Source of the DNA: Streptosporangiaceae bacterium | GTDB lineage: Bacteria; Actinomycetota; Actinomycetes; Streptosporangiales; Streptosporangiaceae | Direction: 5' to 3' | DNA length: 14,656 nt | Assembly (NCBI GenBank): GCA_030041195.1 | Contig: JASHOI010000299.1 | Span: 1-14,656, forward strand | Shown: positions 6,758 to 14,656 of the stretch, piece after piece | Layout: the number at the start of each line of letters is the position of its first letter | Numbering within the stretch: position 1 is the first letter of the stretch | Notes under the pieces: model-generated | What the model was told of the DNA's origin: nothing | Database searches by the model: none | What the model saw: the letters and a program-made list of their open reading frames with translations, nothing else | Made by a program: the position numbers and the translations under genes

Positions 6758-6769
6758 CCAGGTCTTTTT
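6751..6769 (+). terminator. Candidate intrinsic terminator overlapping the TPR gene stop
   Basis: GGCCT (6751-6755) pairs with AGGTC (6760-6764) around a GACC loop, with one G-T wobble, and is followed directly by TTTTT (6765-6769). The stem is short (5 bp) but the T-run is exceptional in this GC-rich window. The TGA stop lies at the stem/loop boundary. Confidence 0.45.
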
Positions 6770-6830
6770 CCGCGTCCATTTTTATCGCGTAATTTGCCGC
6801 GAAGCAGGCATACGACACCCTAATTCTGGC

Positions 6831-6858
6831 TAGCATGCGGTCTGCACGCTTTAAGCGT
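6831..6858 (+). promoter_or_regulatory. Candidate promoter -10 and palindromic operator before the first NCS1 permease
   Basis: TAGCAT (6831-6836) is a good -10-like box. Ten bases further lies ACGCTT-T-AAGCGT (6846-6858), a perfect 13-nt palindrome about 70 nt before the start codon. Its position at the expected transcript start is typical of a repressor site. No convincing -35 box was found. Confidence 0.4.
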
Positions 6859-6927
6859 TGGGCGCAGGGATTGGCTCCAGGAACGCAAGCAGGCCTACTC
6901 CAGGAAGATCACCGAGGTGATGAGGTC

Positions 6928-8346
6928 ATGGCCGAGACCACGGTAGCGAGCGAGCAGCTGCGCCGGTATGTGGAGAGCCACCACATCGATATGATCCCTG
7001 CCGGCGCCCGGCACGGCCGGTCGTGGCACCAGTTCGCCTTCTGGTGGGGCGCCAACAGCAACGTCTTCAACCTGGTCCTTGGCGCCGTCGTGGTGGAGAT
7101 CGGACTCAGGTTCTGGTGGGCGATCATCGCGATCGGCGTCGGGACGCTGCTCGGCGCGCTGCTGATCGCGCTGCACGCGACCCAGGGGCCGAAGCTGGGG
7201 GTACCGCAGACCATCCAGAGCCGGGGCCAGTTCGGCTTCCTCGGGTCGGCGTTCCTGTTCCCGTGCGTGCTCGTGCTCAATGTCGGGTTCATCGCCGCTC
7301 AGCTGGTGATCCAGGCGCAGAGCATGCAGGGAGTGGTGGGCTCGGTGTCGATCCCGCAGTGGGTCGTGATCTTCGCCGTGCCCGCGGTGGTGATCGGGAT
7401 CTTCGGATACCGCTGGATCCACCGGGTGATGCAGGCGACGGCGCTGGTGGTGGGCGTGTCGCTCATCATCATGCTGGTGCAGTGCCTGCGCTACGGATCG
7501 CTGCCGGTCAAGGAGACCAGCCTCGCCAGCCCGACGGCCGGCTTGTTCCTGGCGGGCGTGGCGCTGCTGGTCATCGACATGCTGAGCTGGGGACCGTTCG
7601 TGTCCGACTACACCCGCTACCTGCCGGAGACAACCAGCGCCCGCAGGCTGTTCTGGGGGATCTACTCCGGCAACGTGCTGGCCACCTTCATCTCGGCCTC
7701 GATCGGCGCGTACCTGGCCGCACTGCTGCCGTCGCTCGGTGCGGTATCGGCCGTCGGCAAGGTCTGCGGCACCTGGGCGCTGGTCGTCATGGCGCTGAGC
7801 CTGATCAACTCGGACACGCTGAACGCCTACACCGCGACGTTCCAGGTGCTGGCGTTCGGCAACATGTGGCGGCGGTTCAAGTCGGTCTCGGTCGCGGTGC
7901 GGCTGATCCCCTTCCTGTGCGTGATGGTGATCGGCGTGCTGGTCGCGTTCTTCGGCTACAAGTCGTTCGTGACGAACCTGTCCAACTTCCTTGACGTGCT
8001 GCTGGTTGTTTTCATCCCGTGGTCGGCGGTCAATCTGGTCGACTATTTCGTCGTCCGCCGCGCGAGGTATGACGTCGGGTCGTTCTTCGTGGCTAACGGC
8101 GCCTATGGCAGGTTCGCCTGGCGCGGGCTGCTGGCGTACGCGGTCGGCCTCGGCGCCGAATGGCCGTTCGTGTCGCAGCCCGACTACACCGGCCCGCTGG
8201 TGGCCAAGCTTGGCGGCGCGGATATCTCCTGGATCGTCGGATGGTTCGTCGCGGCGATCCTCTACCTGATCCTGATGCGCGGAGCCCACACCGGCCGTCG
8301 GCGTGTCGGCAGCAACCTTGTCGCCTCGGCACACAGAGCGGCCTGA
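6928..8346 (+). CDS. NCS1-family (cytosine/purine/hydantoin-type) permease, paralogue 1
   Basis: A protein of 472 residues from ATG 6928, with GAGGTG at 6914-6919 8 nt upstream. The in-frame ATG at 6835 would add a charged, non-conserved segment and is rejected. The N-terminus MAETTVASEQLRRYVESHHIDMIPAGARHGRSW is cytoplasmic. About twelve hydrophobic spans follow. NCS1 hallmarks are visible: an IP..RHGR entry motif, PQTIQSRGQFGF after span 2-3, and MLSWGPFVSDYTRYLP in the middle, which matches the cytosine permease (CodB/PucI) core. SINSDTLNAYT-like NSDTLNAYTATFQ lies in span 8. NCS1 carriers move nucleobases, hydantoins, allantoin or thiamine precursors with Na+ or H+; the substrate is not predictable here. 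A second, closely similar permease lies 1.2 kb downstream. It is possibly monocistronic. Confidence 0.9.
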   Translation: MAETTVASEQLRRYVESHHIDMIPAGARHGRSWHQFAFWWGANSNVFNLVLGAVVVEIGLRFWWAIIAIGVGTLLGALLIALHATQGPKLGVPQTIQSRGQFGFLGSAFLFPCVLVLNVGFIAAQLVIQAQSMQGVVGSVSIPQWVVIFAVPAVVIGIFGYRWIHRVMQATALVVGVSLIIMLVQCLRYGSLPVKETSLASPTAGLFLAGVALLVIDMLSWGPFVSDYTRYLPETTSARRLFWGIYSGNVLATFISASIGAYLAALLPSLGAVSAVGKVCGTWALVVMALSLINSDTLNAYTATFQVLAFGNMWRRFKSVSVAVRLIPFLCVMVIGVLVAFFGYKSFVTNLSNFLDVLLVVFIPWSAVNLVDYFVVRRARYDVGSFFVANGAYGRFAWRGLLAYAVGLGAEWPFVSQPDYTGPLVAKLGGADISWIVGWFVAAILYLILMRGAHTGRRRVGSNLVASAHRAA

Positions 8347-8491
8347 CTTTCCGGCGACCAGCCGCGGACCACTTGCTTAATTAATGCTGGCCAAATAATG
8401 GTCGCGGGCTGAATTAGCACGTCACGACGTCGTACCGGAACCGTGCGCTGAAATGGCGCGGCTACGAAGCGTGATGGTCTGAGATCCACTG

Positions 8492-8520
8492 TTGACGTGA
8501 CGCGTGTACCCGGGGACGCT
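8492..8520 (+). promoter_or_regulatory. Weak candidate promoter for the SDR operon
   Basis: TTGACG (8492-8497), 17-nt spacer, GACGCT (8515-8520). The -35 is good; the -10 keeps only A2 and T6. If used, the transcript would have a leader of about 260 nt that contains the RNA structures described below. Confidence 0.3.
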
Positions 8521-8539
8521 CGTTATGTCTGGGGAGATA

Positions 8540-8567
8540 TTCCGGCGCTGCTGACCGTGTGCCGGAA
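8540..8567. repeat. 7-bp inverted repeat (dyad or hairpin)
   Basis: TTCCGGC at 8540-8546 pairs perfectly with GCCGGAA at 8561-8567, with two further pairs inward (G-T, C-G). It may be a protein-binding dyad just downstream of the candidate promoter or the first hairpin of the leader RNA. Confidence 0.5.
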
Positions 8568-8604
8568 TGGGCGGCCGTTGTGATTCGACGAGAGGGTGCG
8601 CTCA

Positions 8605-9560
<956 letters not shown>

Positions 9561-9571
9561 GGAGAGCAACG

Positions 9572-10996
9572 ATGGCACAGACCGAAGAAACGACGGCCGG
9601 AACACACACCCCCGAGGGCGTCGCCGAGATCGAGGCCCACTCCATCGACATCATTCCCGACTCGGAAAGACACGGCCGGGTCAGCGGGCAGTTCACGCTC
9701 TGGTTCGCGATCAACGCGAACGCCTTCAACTTCGTGCTCGGCGGGTTCGCGATCGCCTTCGGCCTGAACGTCCTGTGGGCGGTCATCGCCCTGGTCGTCG
9801 GCACGCTGCTCGGCATGGCCTTCACCGCGCTGCACGCCGTCCAGGGCCCCCGCCTCGGCGTGCCGCAGATGATCCAGAGCCGGGGCCAGTTCGGCTTCTA
9901 CGGCGCGATCCTGATCTTCCTGGCCTCGATCCTGCTCGACGTCGGCTACCTGGCCGCGCAGCAGGTGACCCAGGCGGATTCGCTCAACGACATCGCCAGC
10001 GGCGTGTCGATCCCGTGGTGGATCATCATCGCGACGATCCCGGCCGTGCTGCTGGCCGTGTACGGCTACGACTGGATCCACCGCATCCAGCCGACGCTGA
10101 CGGTGGTGTTCGCCGGCGTGCTCATCGCGGCCGTCATCCTCACCGCGACCAGCGGCCGCTCGCTGGCGAAGGGGATGGGCGGCGCGCACCTGTCCAGCTT
10201 CCCGATCTTCATCGCGGTCGTCGGGCTGTTCTTCATGAACATGCTGAGCTGGGCGGTGTACGTCTCCGACTACTCGCGCTACCTGCCCAGGAACGTGAGC
10301 GGGCCGCGCACGTTCTGGGCGGTGTTCTCGGGCAACTCGCTGGGCACGATCCTGTACGCGGGCCTGGGCATCTACATCACCGCGATCGTCCCCACCACGT
10401 CCTTCGCCCCGGCGTCACTGGGCTTGATCGTGGGCAAGTGGATCCTGCCGATCTTCGCGCTCAGCCTGCTCGGCAGCGACGCGCTCAACGCCTACACCGG
10501 CATGCTCGCGATCGAGAGCGTGCGCAGCGCGGTCCAGAAGGTGGTGGCCTCGCGGGTCGCCCGCGTGATCGGGCTGCTGGTGATCTTCATCATCGCCACC
10601 GTGCTGGCCGAGACCGGCTACAAGACGTTCCTCAACTCGTTCGAGAACTTCATCGACGTGCTGCTGTTCTTCTTCGTCCCGTGGAGCGTGATCAACCTCA
10701 TCGACTTCTACATCATCAAGAAGGGCAAGTACGACGTGAAGTCGTTCTTCACCCCGCACGGGGCCTACGGCGGCTGGCGGTGGGTAGCGATCATCCCCTA
10801 CCTGGTCGCGCTCGGAGCCCAGGTGCCGTTCCTTGACCAGACCCTGTACACCGGGCCGATGGTCAAGGTGCTCGGCGGCGCGGACATCTCCTGGATCGTC
10901 GGCTGGGTCGTCGCGGGCGCCGGGTACCTGCTCGCCTCCAGGCTGACCGGCAGCTGGGCCACGACGACCCCGGCTGCGGTGCCCGCGACCGAGTAA
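9572..10996 (+). CDS. NCS1-family permease, paralogue 2
   Basis: A protein of 474 residues starting MAQTEETTAGTHTPEGVAEIEAHSIDIIPDSERHGR. ATG 9572 is chosen because GGAG (9561-9564) is 7 nt upstream; the same frame stays open far upstream through the SDR gene but is a shadow there. NCS1 features match paralogue 1 closely: IIPxxxRHGR, PQMIQSRGQFGFYGA, NMLSWAVYVSDYSRYLP, SDALNAYTGMLAIES and the C-terminal VLGGADISWIVGW. Some twelve hydrophobic spans place it in the cytoplasmic membrane. It should import a nucleobase-like or hydantoin-like compound or a related metabolite with a cation. It sits between the SDR and the ferritin-like/DUF362 gene (75-nt gap containing a GC hairpin), so it probably serves this operon. 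Confidence 0.92.
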   Translation: MAQTEETTAGTHTPEGVAEIEAHSIDIIPDSERHGRVSGQFTLWFAINANAFNFVLGGFAIAFGLNVLWAVIALVVGTLLGMAFTALHAVQGPRLGVPQMIQSRGQFGFYGAILIFLASILLDVGYLAAQQVTQADSLNDIASGVSIPWWIIIATIPAVLLAVYGYDWIHRIQPTLTVVFAGVLIAAVILTATSGRSLAKGMGGAHLSSFPIFIAVVGLFFMNMLSWAVYVSDYSRYLPRNVSGPRTFWAVFSGNSLGTILYAGLGIYITAIVPTTSFAPASLGLIVGKWILPIFALSLLGSDALNAYTGMLAIESVRSAVQKVVASRVARVIGLLVIFIIATVLAETGYKTFLNSFENFIDVLLFFFVPWSVINLIDFYIIKKGKYDVKSFFTPHGAYGGWRWVAIIPYLVALGAQVPFLDQTLYTGPMVKVLGGADISWIVGWVVAGAGYLLASRLTGSWATTTPAAVPATE

Positions 10997-10997
10997 G

Positions 10998-11016
10998 CCG
11001 GCGGGCCCGCCGCCGG
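10998..11016 (+). terminator. GC hairpin after the second permease, possible partial terminator
   Basis: CCGGCGG (10998-11004) and CCGCCGG (11010-11016) pair perfectly around GCCCG, immediately after the TAA stop. No T-run follows. In actinobacteria such hairpins may attenuate or stabilise transcripts, so reading through to the downstream genes is plausible. Confidence 0.4.
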
Positions 11017-11071
11017 TCCGGCCCGCTGGCACTTACCGTTGTTCAGTCACGACGTAACCCGGGGGGGCGCG

Positions 11072-12970
11072 ATGACTGACCTCGAAGCCGTGCTGCTCGA
11101 GGACACGCGGGTACTGCTGGAGCGCTGGCGCCGCGAGTTCGCGGGCCGGCCGGGCGCGGAACGCGAACGGCTGCTGCTGCTCGCGCTGGAACGAGAGCAG
11201 ATCGTCGCCGTCGCCTACCGCGAGGAGGCGGTGGCCGGGCGGGTGGCCGAACTGGATGTCGGCGAGGCAACCCGGGCGCTGATCCGGCAGACGCTGATGT
11301 GGATCTGGAAAGACGAGCAGCTGCACTTCGAGTTCATGCGCGGCCTGCTGCTCGAGTCGGGATCGCTGGCGTCGTCGCTCGTGGTCTACGGCCGGGCGGT
11401 GCAGGGAACGCTGTCCGGGTGGACGTCGTCCACCGCGACCGGGCTGGACGCGCGGTCGGCGCCGCTGCGGACCGGGGCGGCCGGAGCCCTGATCGCGGTG
11501 GCCGGCGGGCTGCACCGGATGCCGGCGGCGCTGGCCAGAGAACTGCGCTACCAGACGTTCCGGCGGTACTGCGGGCTGAACGTGGCGCTCGAGGCCAGCG
11601 CCGAGTTCGCGTACCGGCGCCTGGTCGAGGTCGCGCGGTCCGCCGAGGAACGCGTGGCGTTCGACCGGATCCGCGACGACGAGGCACGGCACGCGGCGGC
11701 GTTCCGGCTGCTGACCGACGTGCTGGCGGACGACGACCGGCTGGCCGGCGGCTGGACGGCGCAGCGCCTGGCCGGCAGCCTGGAGCAGATCAGCCCCTGG
11801 TTCCTGCCTGCGCCGCAGCGGCCCGCGACCGTGGCCGAGCCCGGGCCGCCGCGGTCGTTCCCGTCCCGGGCACCGGTCGTGGTGCGCACCGGGCGTTCCG
11901 ACGCGGACAAGGCCGCGGCGCTCGAGGACTGCCTGGACCGGGCCGGCCTGGGCGCGCTCGCGGCCGGCGCTCGCTCGGCGGCGATCCGCGTCTCGTTCAT
12001 GCTCGGCTACGACCGCGCCGACCGCTCGAACGTCAACGACCCGGAACTGGTCGACCTGCTGGCCCGCTACCTGCGGCGGCACGGGGTGGCCGACGTCGCG
12101 GTGCTCGAGGCCCCGACCGTGTACGGCAACCTGTTCGGCAACCGCTCGGTCGCGTCGGTGGCCGCCTACTTCGGCTTCGACGCGCCCTCGTACCGGATCG
12201 TCGACATCGGCGAGGACATGGAGGCGTGCCGGTTCGACCGCGGGTTCGTGCAGAAGTCGATCACCGGCACCTGGCTGCGCAGCGACCTGCGGATCGTGAT
12301 GCCGAAACTGCGCACCGACCCGACCGAGTTCGCGCACCTGAGCCTGTCCACGCTGGAGGGGAGCACCGGCGCGATCGACGCCACGTTCTACGCCGGGCGG
12401 CACACCGACTTCCGGTCCGCGACGATGATGCTGCTCGACGTCGCCGCGCCGCACTTCGCTGTCGTCGACGCGTGGGCGCCGGTGGCGGACGGCCCGTTCG
12501 GCGTTATGGGCTGCCGCCGCCCGGCCGGGATCCGCGCCGTCTACGCCGGCCGGGACGCCCTGGCCGTGGACGAGGCGGTGCTGGCCGACATGGGCGTGAC
12601 CGACTCCCGCAAGGCGCCGATCGTGGCCCAGGCCTACCACTGGTTCGGGCTCGAGCCGGCGCCGCTGGCCGTCGACGGGACCGGGCCGCCGCTGCGCGAC
12701 CGGCTGCGCGGCGCGCACTCGTCGCCGCTGCTGCGCGGGCTCGGCACGATCTCGTACCCGATCTACATGTACCTGAGCAACCGCGGGGAGCTGTTCGTGC
12801 CGGCCATGGACACCGCCGCGTTCCCGCCGTTGTACAGGTCGCGGACGCTGACTCGGTCGGTGCGGTGGCTCAGCCAGCGGGCGTTCGGGTTGCGGCCCCC
12901 GGCCAGACCAGCGGCCGCACGCGGGCCGGCGGACGTGCGCCCGGCACGAGCCGCAGGGCGCACCCGGTGA
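11072..12970 (+). CDS. Ferritin-like diiron domain fused to a DUF362 domain (632 aa)
   Basis: Residues about 1-225 form a four-helix ferritin/rubrerythrin-like domain. YREEAVAGRV (Glu51/52) pairs with KDEQLH (Glu82, His85), and LEASAEFAYRRL (Glu174/178) pairs with DDEARH (Glu204, His207), giving two E...ExxH half-sites for a diiron centre. After a Pro-rich linker (about 250-275), residues about 280-545 match DUF362: VSFMLGYDRADRSNVNDPELVDLLARYL, VMPKLRTDPTEFAH (Lys412) and VVDAWAPVADGPFG...GRDALAVDEAVLADMG. The Cys-rich ferredoxin segment found in many DUF362 proteins is absent. A C-terminal tail ends Arg/Pro/Ala-rich. The likely role is O2-dependent or redox chemistry on a small molecule, but no reaction is established. 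ATG 11072 has only a G-run as ribosome site; TTG 11039 is the alternative. Its TGA overlaps the GTG of the methyltransferase. Confidence 0.82.
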   Translation: MTDLEAVLLEDTRVLLERWRREFAGRPGAERERLLLLALEREQIVAVAYREEAVAGRVAELDVGEATRALIRQTLMWIWKDEQLHFEFMRGLLLESGSLASSLVVYGRAVQGTLSGWTSSTATGLDARSAPLRTGAAGALIAVAGGLHRMPAALARELRYQTFRRYCGLNVALEASAEFAYRRLVEVARSAEERVAFDRIRDDEARHAAAFRLLTDVLADDDRLAGGWTAQRLAGSLEQISPWFLPAPQRPATVAEPGPPRSFPSRAPVVVRTGRSDADKAAALEDCLDRAGLGALAAGARSAAIRVSFMLGYDRADRSNVNDPELVDLLARYLRRHGVADVAVLEAPTVYGNLFGNRSVASVAAYFGFDAPSYRIVDIGEDMEACRFDRGFVQKSITGTWLRSDLRIVMPKLRTDPTEFAHLSLSTLEGSTGAIDATFYAGRHTDFRSATMMLLDVAAPHFAVVDAWAPVADGPFGVMGCRRPAGIRAVYAGRDALAVDEAVLADMGVTDSRKAPIVAQAYHWFGLEPAPLAVDGTGPPLRDRLRGAHSSPLLRGLGTISYPIYMYLSNRGELFVPAMDTAAFPPLYRSRTLTRSVRWLSQRAFGLRPPARPAAARGPADVRPARAAGRTR

Positions 12971-14028
12971 AGCGCCCGTCCCGTGCTCAGGCGCGCGGCG
13001 TCCTCGAGACCGTTCGGGCCGGTCACGTATCCGCGCGTGCGCTGGCGATCACGGACAGCCGGGCGCTGGTCCGGTCGCTGTGGCTGGCCTCCGCCGTCCG
13101 GACCGGCCTGCTCGACATCCTGCGCACCGGCGGCGGCCGGAGCTTCGCCGAGATCGCGGCGCAGGCCGGAAGCCTGCGGTTTGACCGGCTGCAGGCCTGG
13201 CTGGACGTGGGAACCGAGCTCGGCGAGGTCTCGCAGCGCGGCGGCCGGTACCGGCTGCGCGGCCGCCGCTCGCGCGCGATCGCCGCCGGCGACACGCTGC
13301 TGCGCGCCCACTACCGGTCGATGCTGGACTACCAGGCCGGCCCGTACGCGGACCTGGATGCGCTGCTGCGGTCCGGGCCCGGCGACGGCCGCGCCGACCT
13401 GGACCGCTACGCCGACGACATCGCCCAGGTATCCACCGCGGCGACGCCGTTCATCGCCTCGTACCTGACCGGGGTGATCGCCACGGCCCGCCCGGCCAGG
13501 ATCCTCGACGTGGGCTGCGGCACCGCGGTCTACTCCAGGATCGCCGCCGCGGCGGACCCGCTGGTGTTCGTCGACGGCATCGACCTGGCCGAGACCGTCG
13601 TGGACGCGGCCCGCGCCGAGCTTCGCGCGGCCGGCCTGGACGACCGGATCCGGCTGCACACCGGGGACATCCGCGACTGGGCGCCCGATGGCGGCATCCG
13701 CTATGACCTGATCCTGCTGCTCAACAACGTCTACTACTTCCCCCCCGAGGAGCGGGTCCCGCTCTACCGCCGGCTCGGCGGCCTGCTCGGCGAGCTGGGG
13801 CAACTGGTCGTCGCCACGCAGATCACGCCGGGCTCGGTCGCGGCCGCGCACCTGAACCTCATGCTGACCAGCCAGGCCGGCGCCGCCGCCCTGCCCCGCC
13901 CGGGCGAGCTGCAGGCCGATCTGCCCGCCGCCGGGTTCGAGATCACCGACGTCCAGGCCATCGTGCCCACCGAGCCGTTCGTGGCGGTCACCGCCACCCG
14001 CCGCCCCGGTGTGATGATGGTGAAATGA
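12967..14028 (+). CDS. SAM-dependent methyltransferase with N-terminal winged-helix-type domain (353 aa)
   Basis: It starts at GTG 12967, inside the stop of the preceding gene (GTGA overlap), so translation is coupled. The N-terminal helical part (RALVRSLWLASAVRTGLLDILRTGGGRSFAEIAAQAGSLRFDRLQAWLDVGTELGEVSQRGGRYRL, about 35-100) looks like the dimerisation/winged-helix domain of natural-product O-methyltransferases. The Rossmann core carries ILDVGCGTAVYSRIAAA (179-195), VDGIDLAE with Asp206, HTGDIRDW and YDLILLLNNVYYFPPEERVPLYRRLGGLL. It therefore transfers methyl from SAM, probably to an oxygen, nitrogen or carbon of a pathway intermediate; the acceptor is unknown. The TGA (14026-14028) overlaps the ATG of the DpgC-like gene (ATGA). 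Open reading in this frame extends upstream but is a shadow of the fusion gene. Confidence 0.87.
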   Translation: MKRPSRAQARGVLETVRAGHVSARALAITDSRALVRSLWLASAVRTGLLDILRTGGGRSFAEIAAQAGSLRFDRLQAWLDVGTELGEVSQRGGRYRLRGRRSRAIAAGDTLLRAHYRSMLDYQAGPYADLDALLRSGPGDGRADLDRYADDIAQVSTAATPFIASYLTGVIATARPARILDVGCGTAVYSRIAAAADPLVFVDGIDLAETVVDAARAELRAAGLDDRIRLHTGDIRDWAPDGGIRYDLILLLNNVYYFPPEERVPLYRRLGGLLGELGQLVVATQITPGSVAAAHLNLMLTSQAGAAALPRPGELQADLPAAGFEITDVQAIVPTEPFVAVTATRRPGVMMVK

Positions 14029-14656
14029 CCACCGCGCACCTTCCTGCCGGTCTTTCCGCACCGGACCTGACCGACTGGGCGTCGTCCGCACCGGCAGCGG
14101 ACGGACCGTTCGGGCCCGTTACCGAGGCCGTCAGTGCCTTCCTGGTCCGGGGGCAGGAACTCGCCGGCCGGCTCCCGGACGCCCGCGAGGCGATCAACGG
14201 GATCCTGAACGGCGCGCGGGACGCGTACCTGCGCGCGCACGCGGCCGGCCTGTACGACGAGCTGACCGCCGGGTGCAGCAGGCCGCTGCGGGTGGAGGAC
14301 CTCGTGTACCGGGCCGCGGCGGCGGTGCCCGGCCTGGCGCCGACGCCCGCCGAGATGGACGCCGAGCGCGGCCGGATGCTCGCGGACAAGCACGGCATCG
14401 AGTTCGCCCAGGGGCTGCTGGTGTCGCACGTGCTGGCGCTGCCGCGGGCCGGGCGGCACCTGGTGGAGTCGATGCTGCGCCCGGTTCCCGCGGCGTTCGA
14501 GCACCTGGACGGGCTGCGGGCCACCGGCGCGGCCGACCTCGGCCCGGTGCGGATCACCCGCCGCGGGCGGGCCGGCGTGCTGGAGATCACGAACCCCAGG
14601 CACCTCAACGCCGAGGACGACCTGACGCTCGACCTCACCGAGTGCGCCGTGGACAT
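14025..14656 (+). CDS. DpgC-like enoyl-CoA hydratase-superfamily protein, 5' half only
   Basis: ATG 14025 overlaps the preceding TGA, and 210 codons run open to the window edge. The N-terminal helical region (FLVRGQELAGRL, DAYLRAHAAGLYDELTAG, LRVEDLVYRAAAAVPGLAPTPAEMDAERGRMLADKHGIEFAQG, HLVESMLRPVPAAF) followed by LGPVRITRRGRAGVLEITNPRHLNAEDDLTLDLTECAVD is the pattern of DpgC. DpgC is the cofactor-free dioxygenase that acts on 3,5-dihydroxyphenylacetyl-CoA in dihydroxyphenylglycine biosynthesis. The family is about 430 residues, so roughly half is present; the oxyanion hole and catalytic residues lie outside. No DpgA, DpgB or DpgD neighbour is seen, so it may act on another aryl- or acyl-CoA. 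This is recalled family resemblance, not a search. Confidence 0.8.
   Translation, partial: MTTAHLPAGLSAPDLTDWASSAPAADGPFGPVTEAVSAFLVRGQELAGRLPDAREAINGILNGARDAYLRAHAAGLYDELTAGCSRPLRVEDLVYRAAAAVPGLAPTPAEMDAERGRMLADKHGIEFAQGLLVSHVLALPRAGRHLVESMLRPVPAAFEHLDGLRATGAADLGPVRITRRGRAGVLEITNPRHLNAEDDLTLDLTECAVD

Noticed and set aside
6835..6927. Earlier ATG for the first NCS1 permease
   Set aside because: The 31 extra residues are not NCS1-like and would cover the candidate promoter and palindrome; ATG 6928 has GAGGTG at good spacing.
11033..12718. Minus-strand open frame of 561 codons
   Set aside because: Antisense to the ferritin-like/DUF362 gene; composition is His/Arg/Gln/Pro-rich low complexity, as expected for the complement of a GC-rich coding region.
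11299..12966. Long upstream extension of the methyltransferase frame
   Set aside because: This part overlaps the DUF362 fusion gene and is Arg/Gly/Ala-rich without motifs. The methyltransferase resemblance starts only after the GTG at 12967.

Overview
The window is very GC-rich, with strong third-position G/C bias, Shine-Dalgarno motifs such as AAGGAG or GAGG, and several GTG starts. It carries an F420-type luciferase-like oxidoreductase, an NB-ARC-like TPR protein and a DpgC-like protein. This points to the chromosome of a filamentous or soil actinobacterium (Streptomyces/Streptosporangium/Catenulispora-like). The genus cannot be fixed from the sequence alone. No rRNA, tRNA, transposase, CRISPR array or phage gene was seen.

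Left part (1-4510): a minus-strand pair, a small dimeric alpha/beta-barrel (ABM-like) protein and a luciferase-like oxidoreductase cut by the window edge, is divergent from a TetR regulator. The shared spacer holds a palindrome and a 25-bp perfect tandem duplication that doubles a Shine-Dalgarno. Then come a small membrane protein (minus), an alpha/beta hydrolase (plus) with a long leader, and a class I methyltransferase (minus). These look like ordinary accessory metabolism.

Middle (4514-6757): one large STAND-like protein. It has a degraded Walker A, an LVVLDD Walker B-like strand, a Gly-X-Pro insert and six TPR units with an exact 42-residue period. A short hairpin with a T-run overlaps its stop codon.

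Right part (6928-14656): the most interesting region. An NCS1 permease is followed by a 440-bp spacer. Its second half can fold into a multi-stem leader RNA with mutually exclusive helices. After it come an SDR dehydrogenase, a second NCS1 permease, a diiron ferritin-like/DUF362 fusion protein, a SAM methyltransferase and a DpgC-like crotonase-fold protein cut by the window edge. The last three are translationally coupled (GTGA and ATGA overlaps). The likely picture is a small-molecule pathway: NCS1 carriers move a nitrogenous ring compound or related metabolite, the SDR oxidises or reduces it, and an enzymatic trio (diiron/DUF362, methyltransferase, CoA-ester dioxygenase-like) modifies a product. 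The pathway assignment is inference; the domain calls are well supported by motifs.
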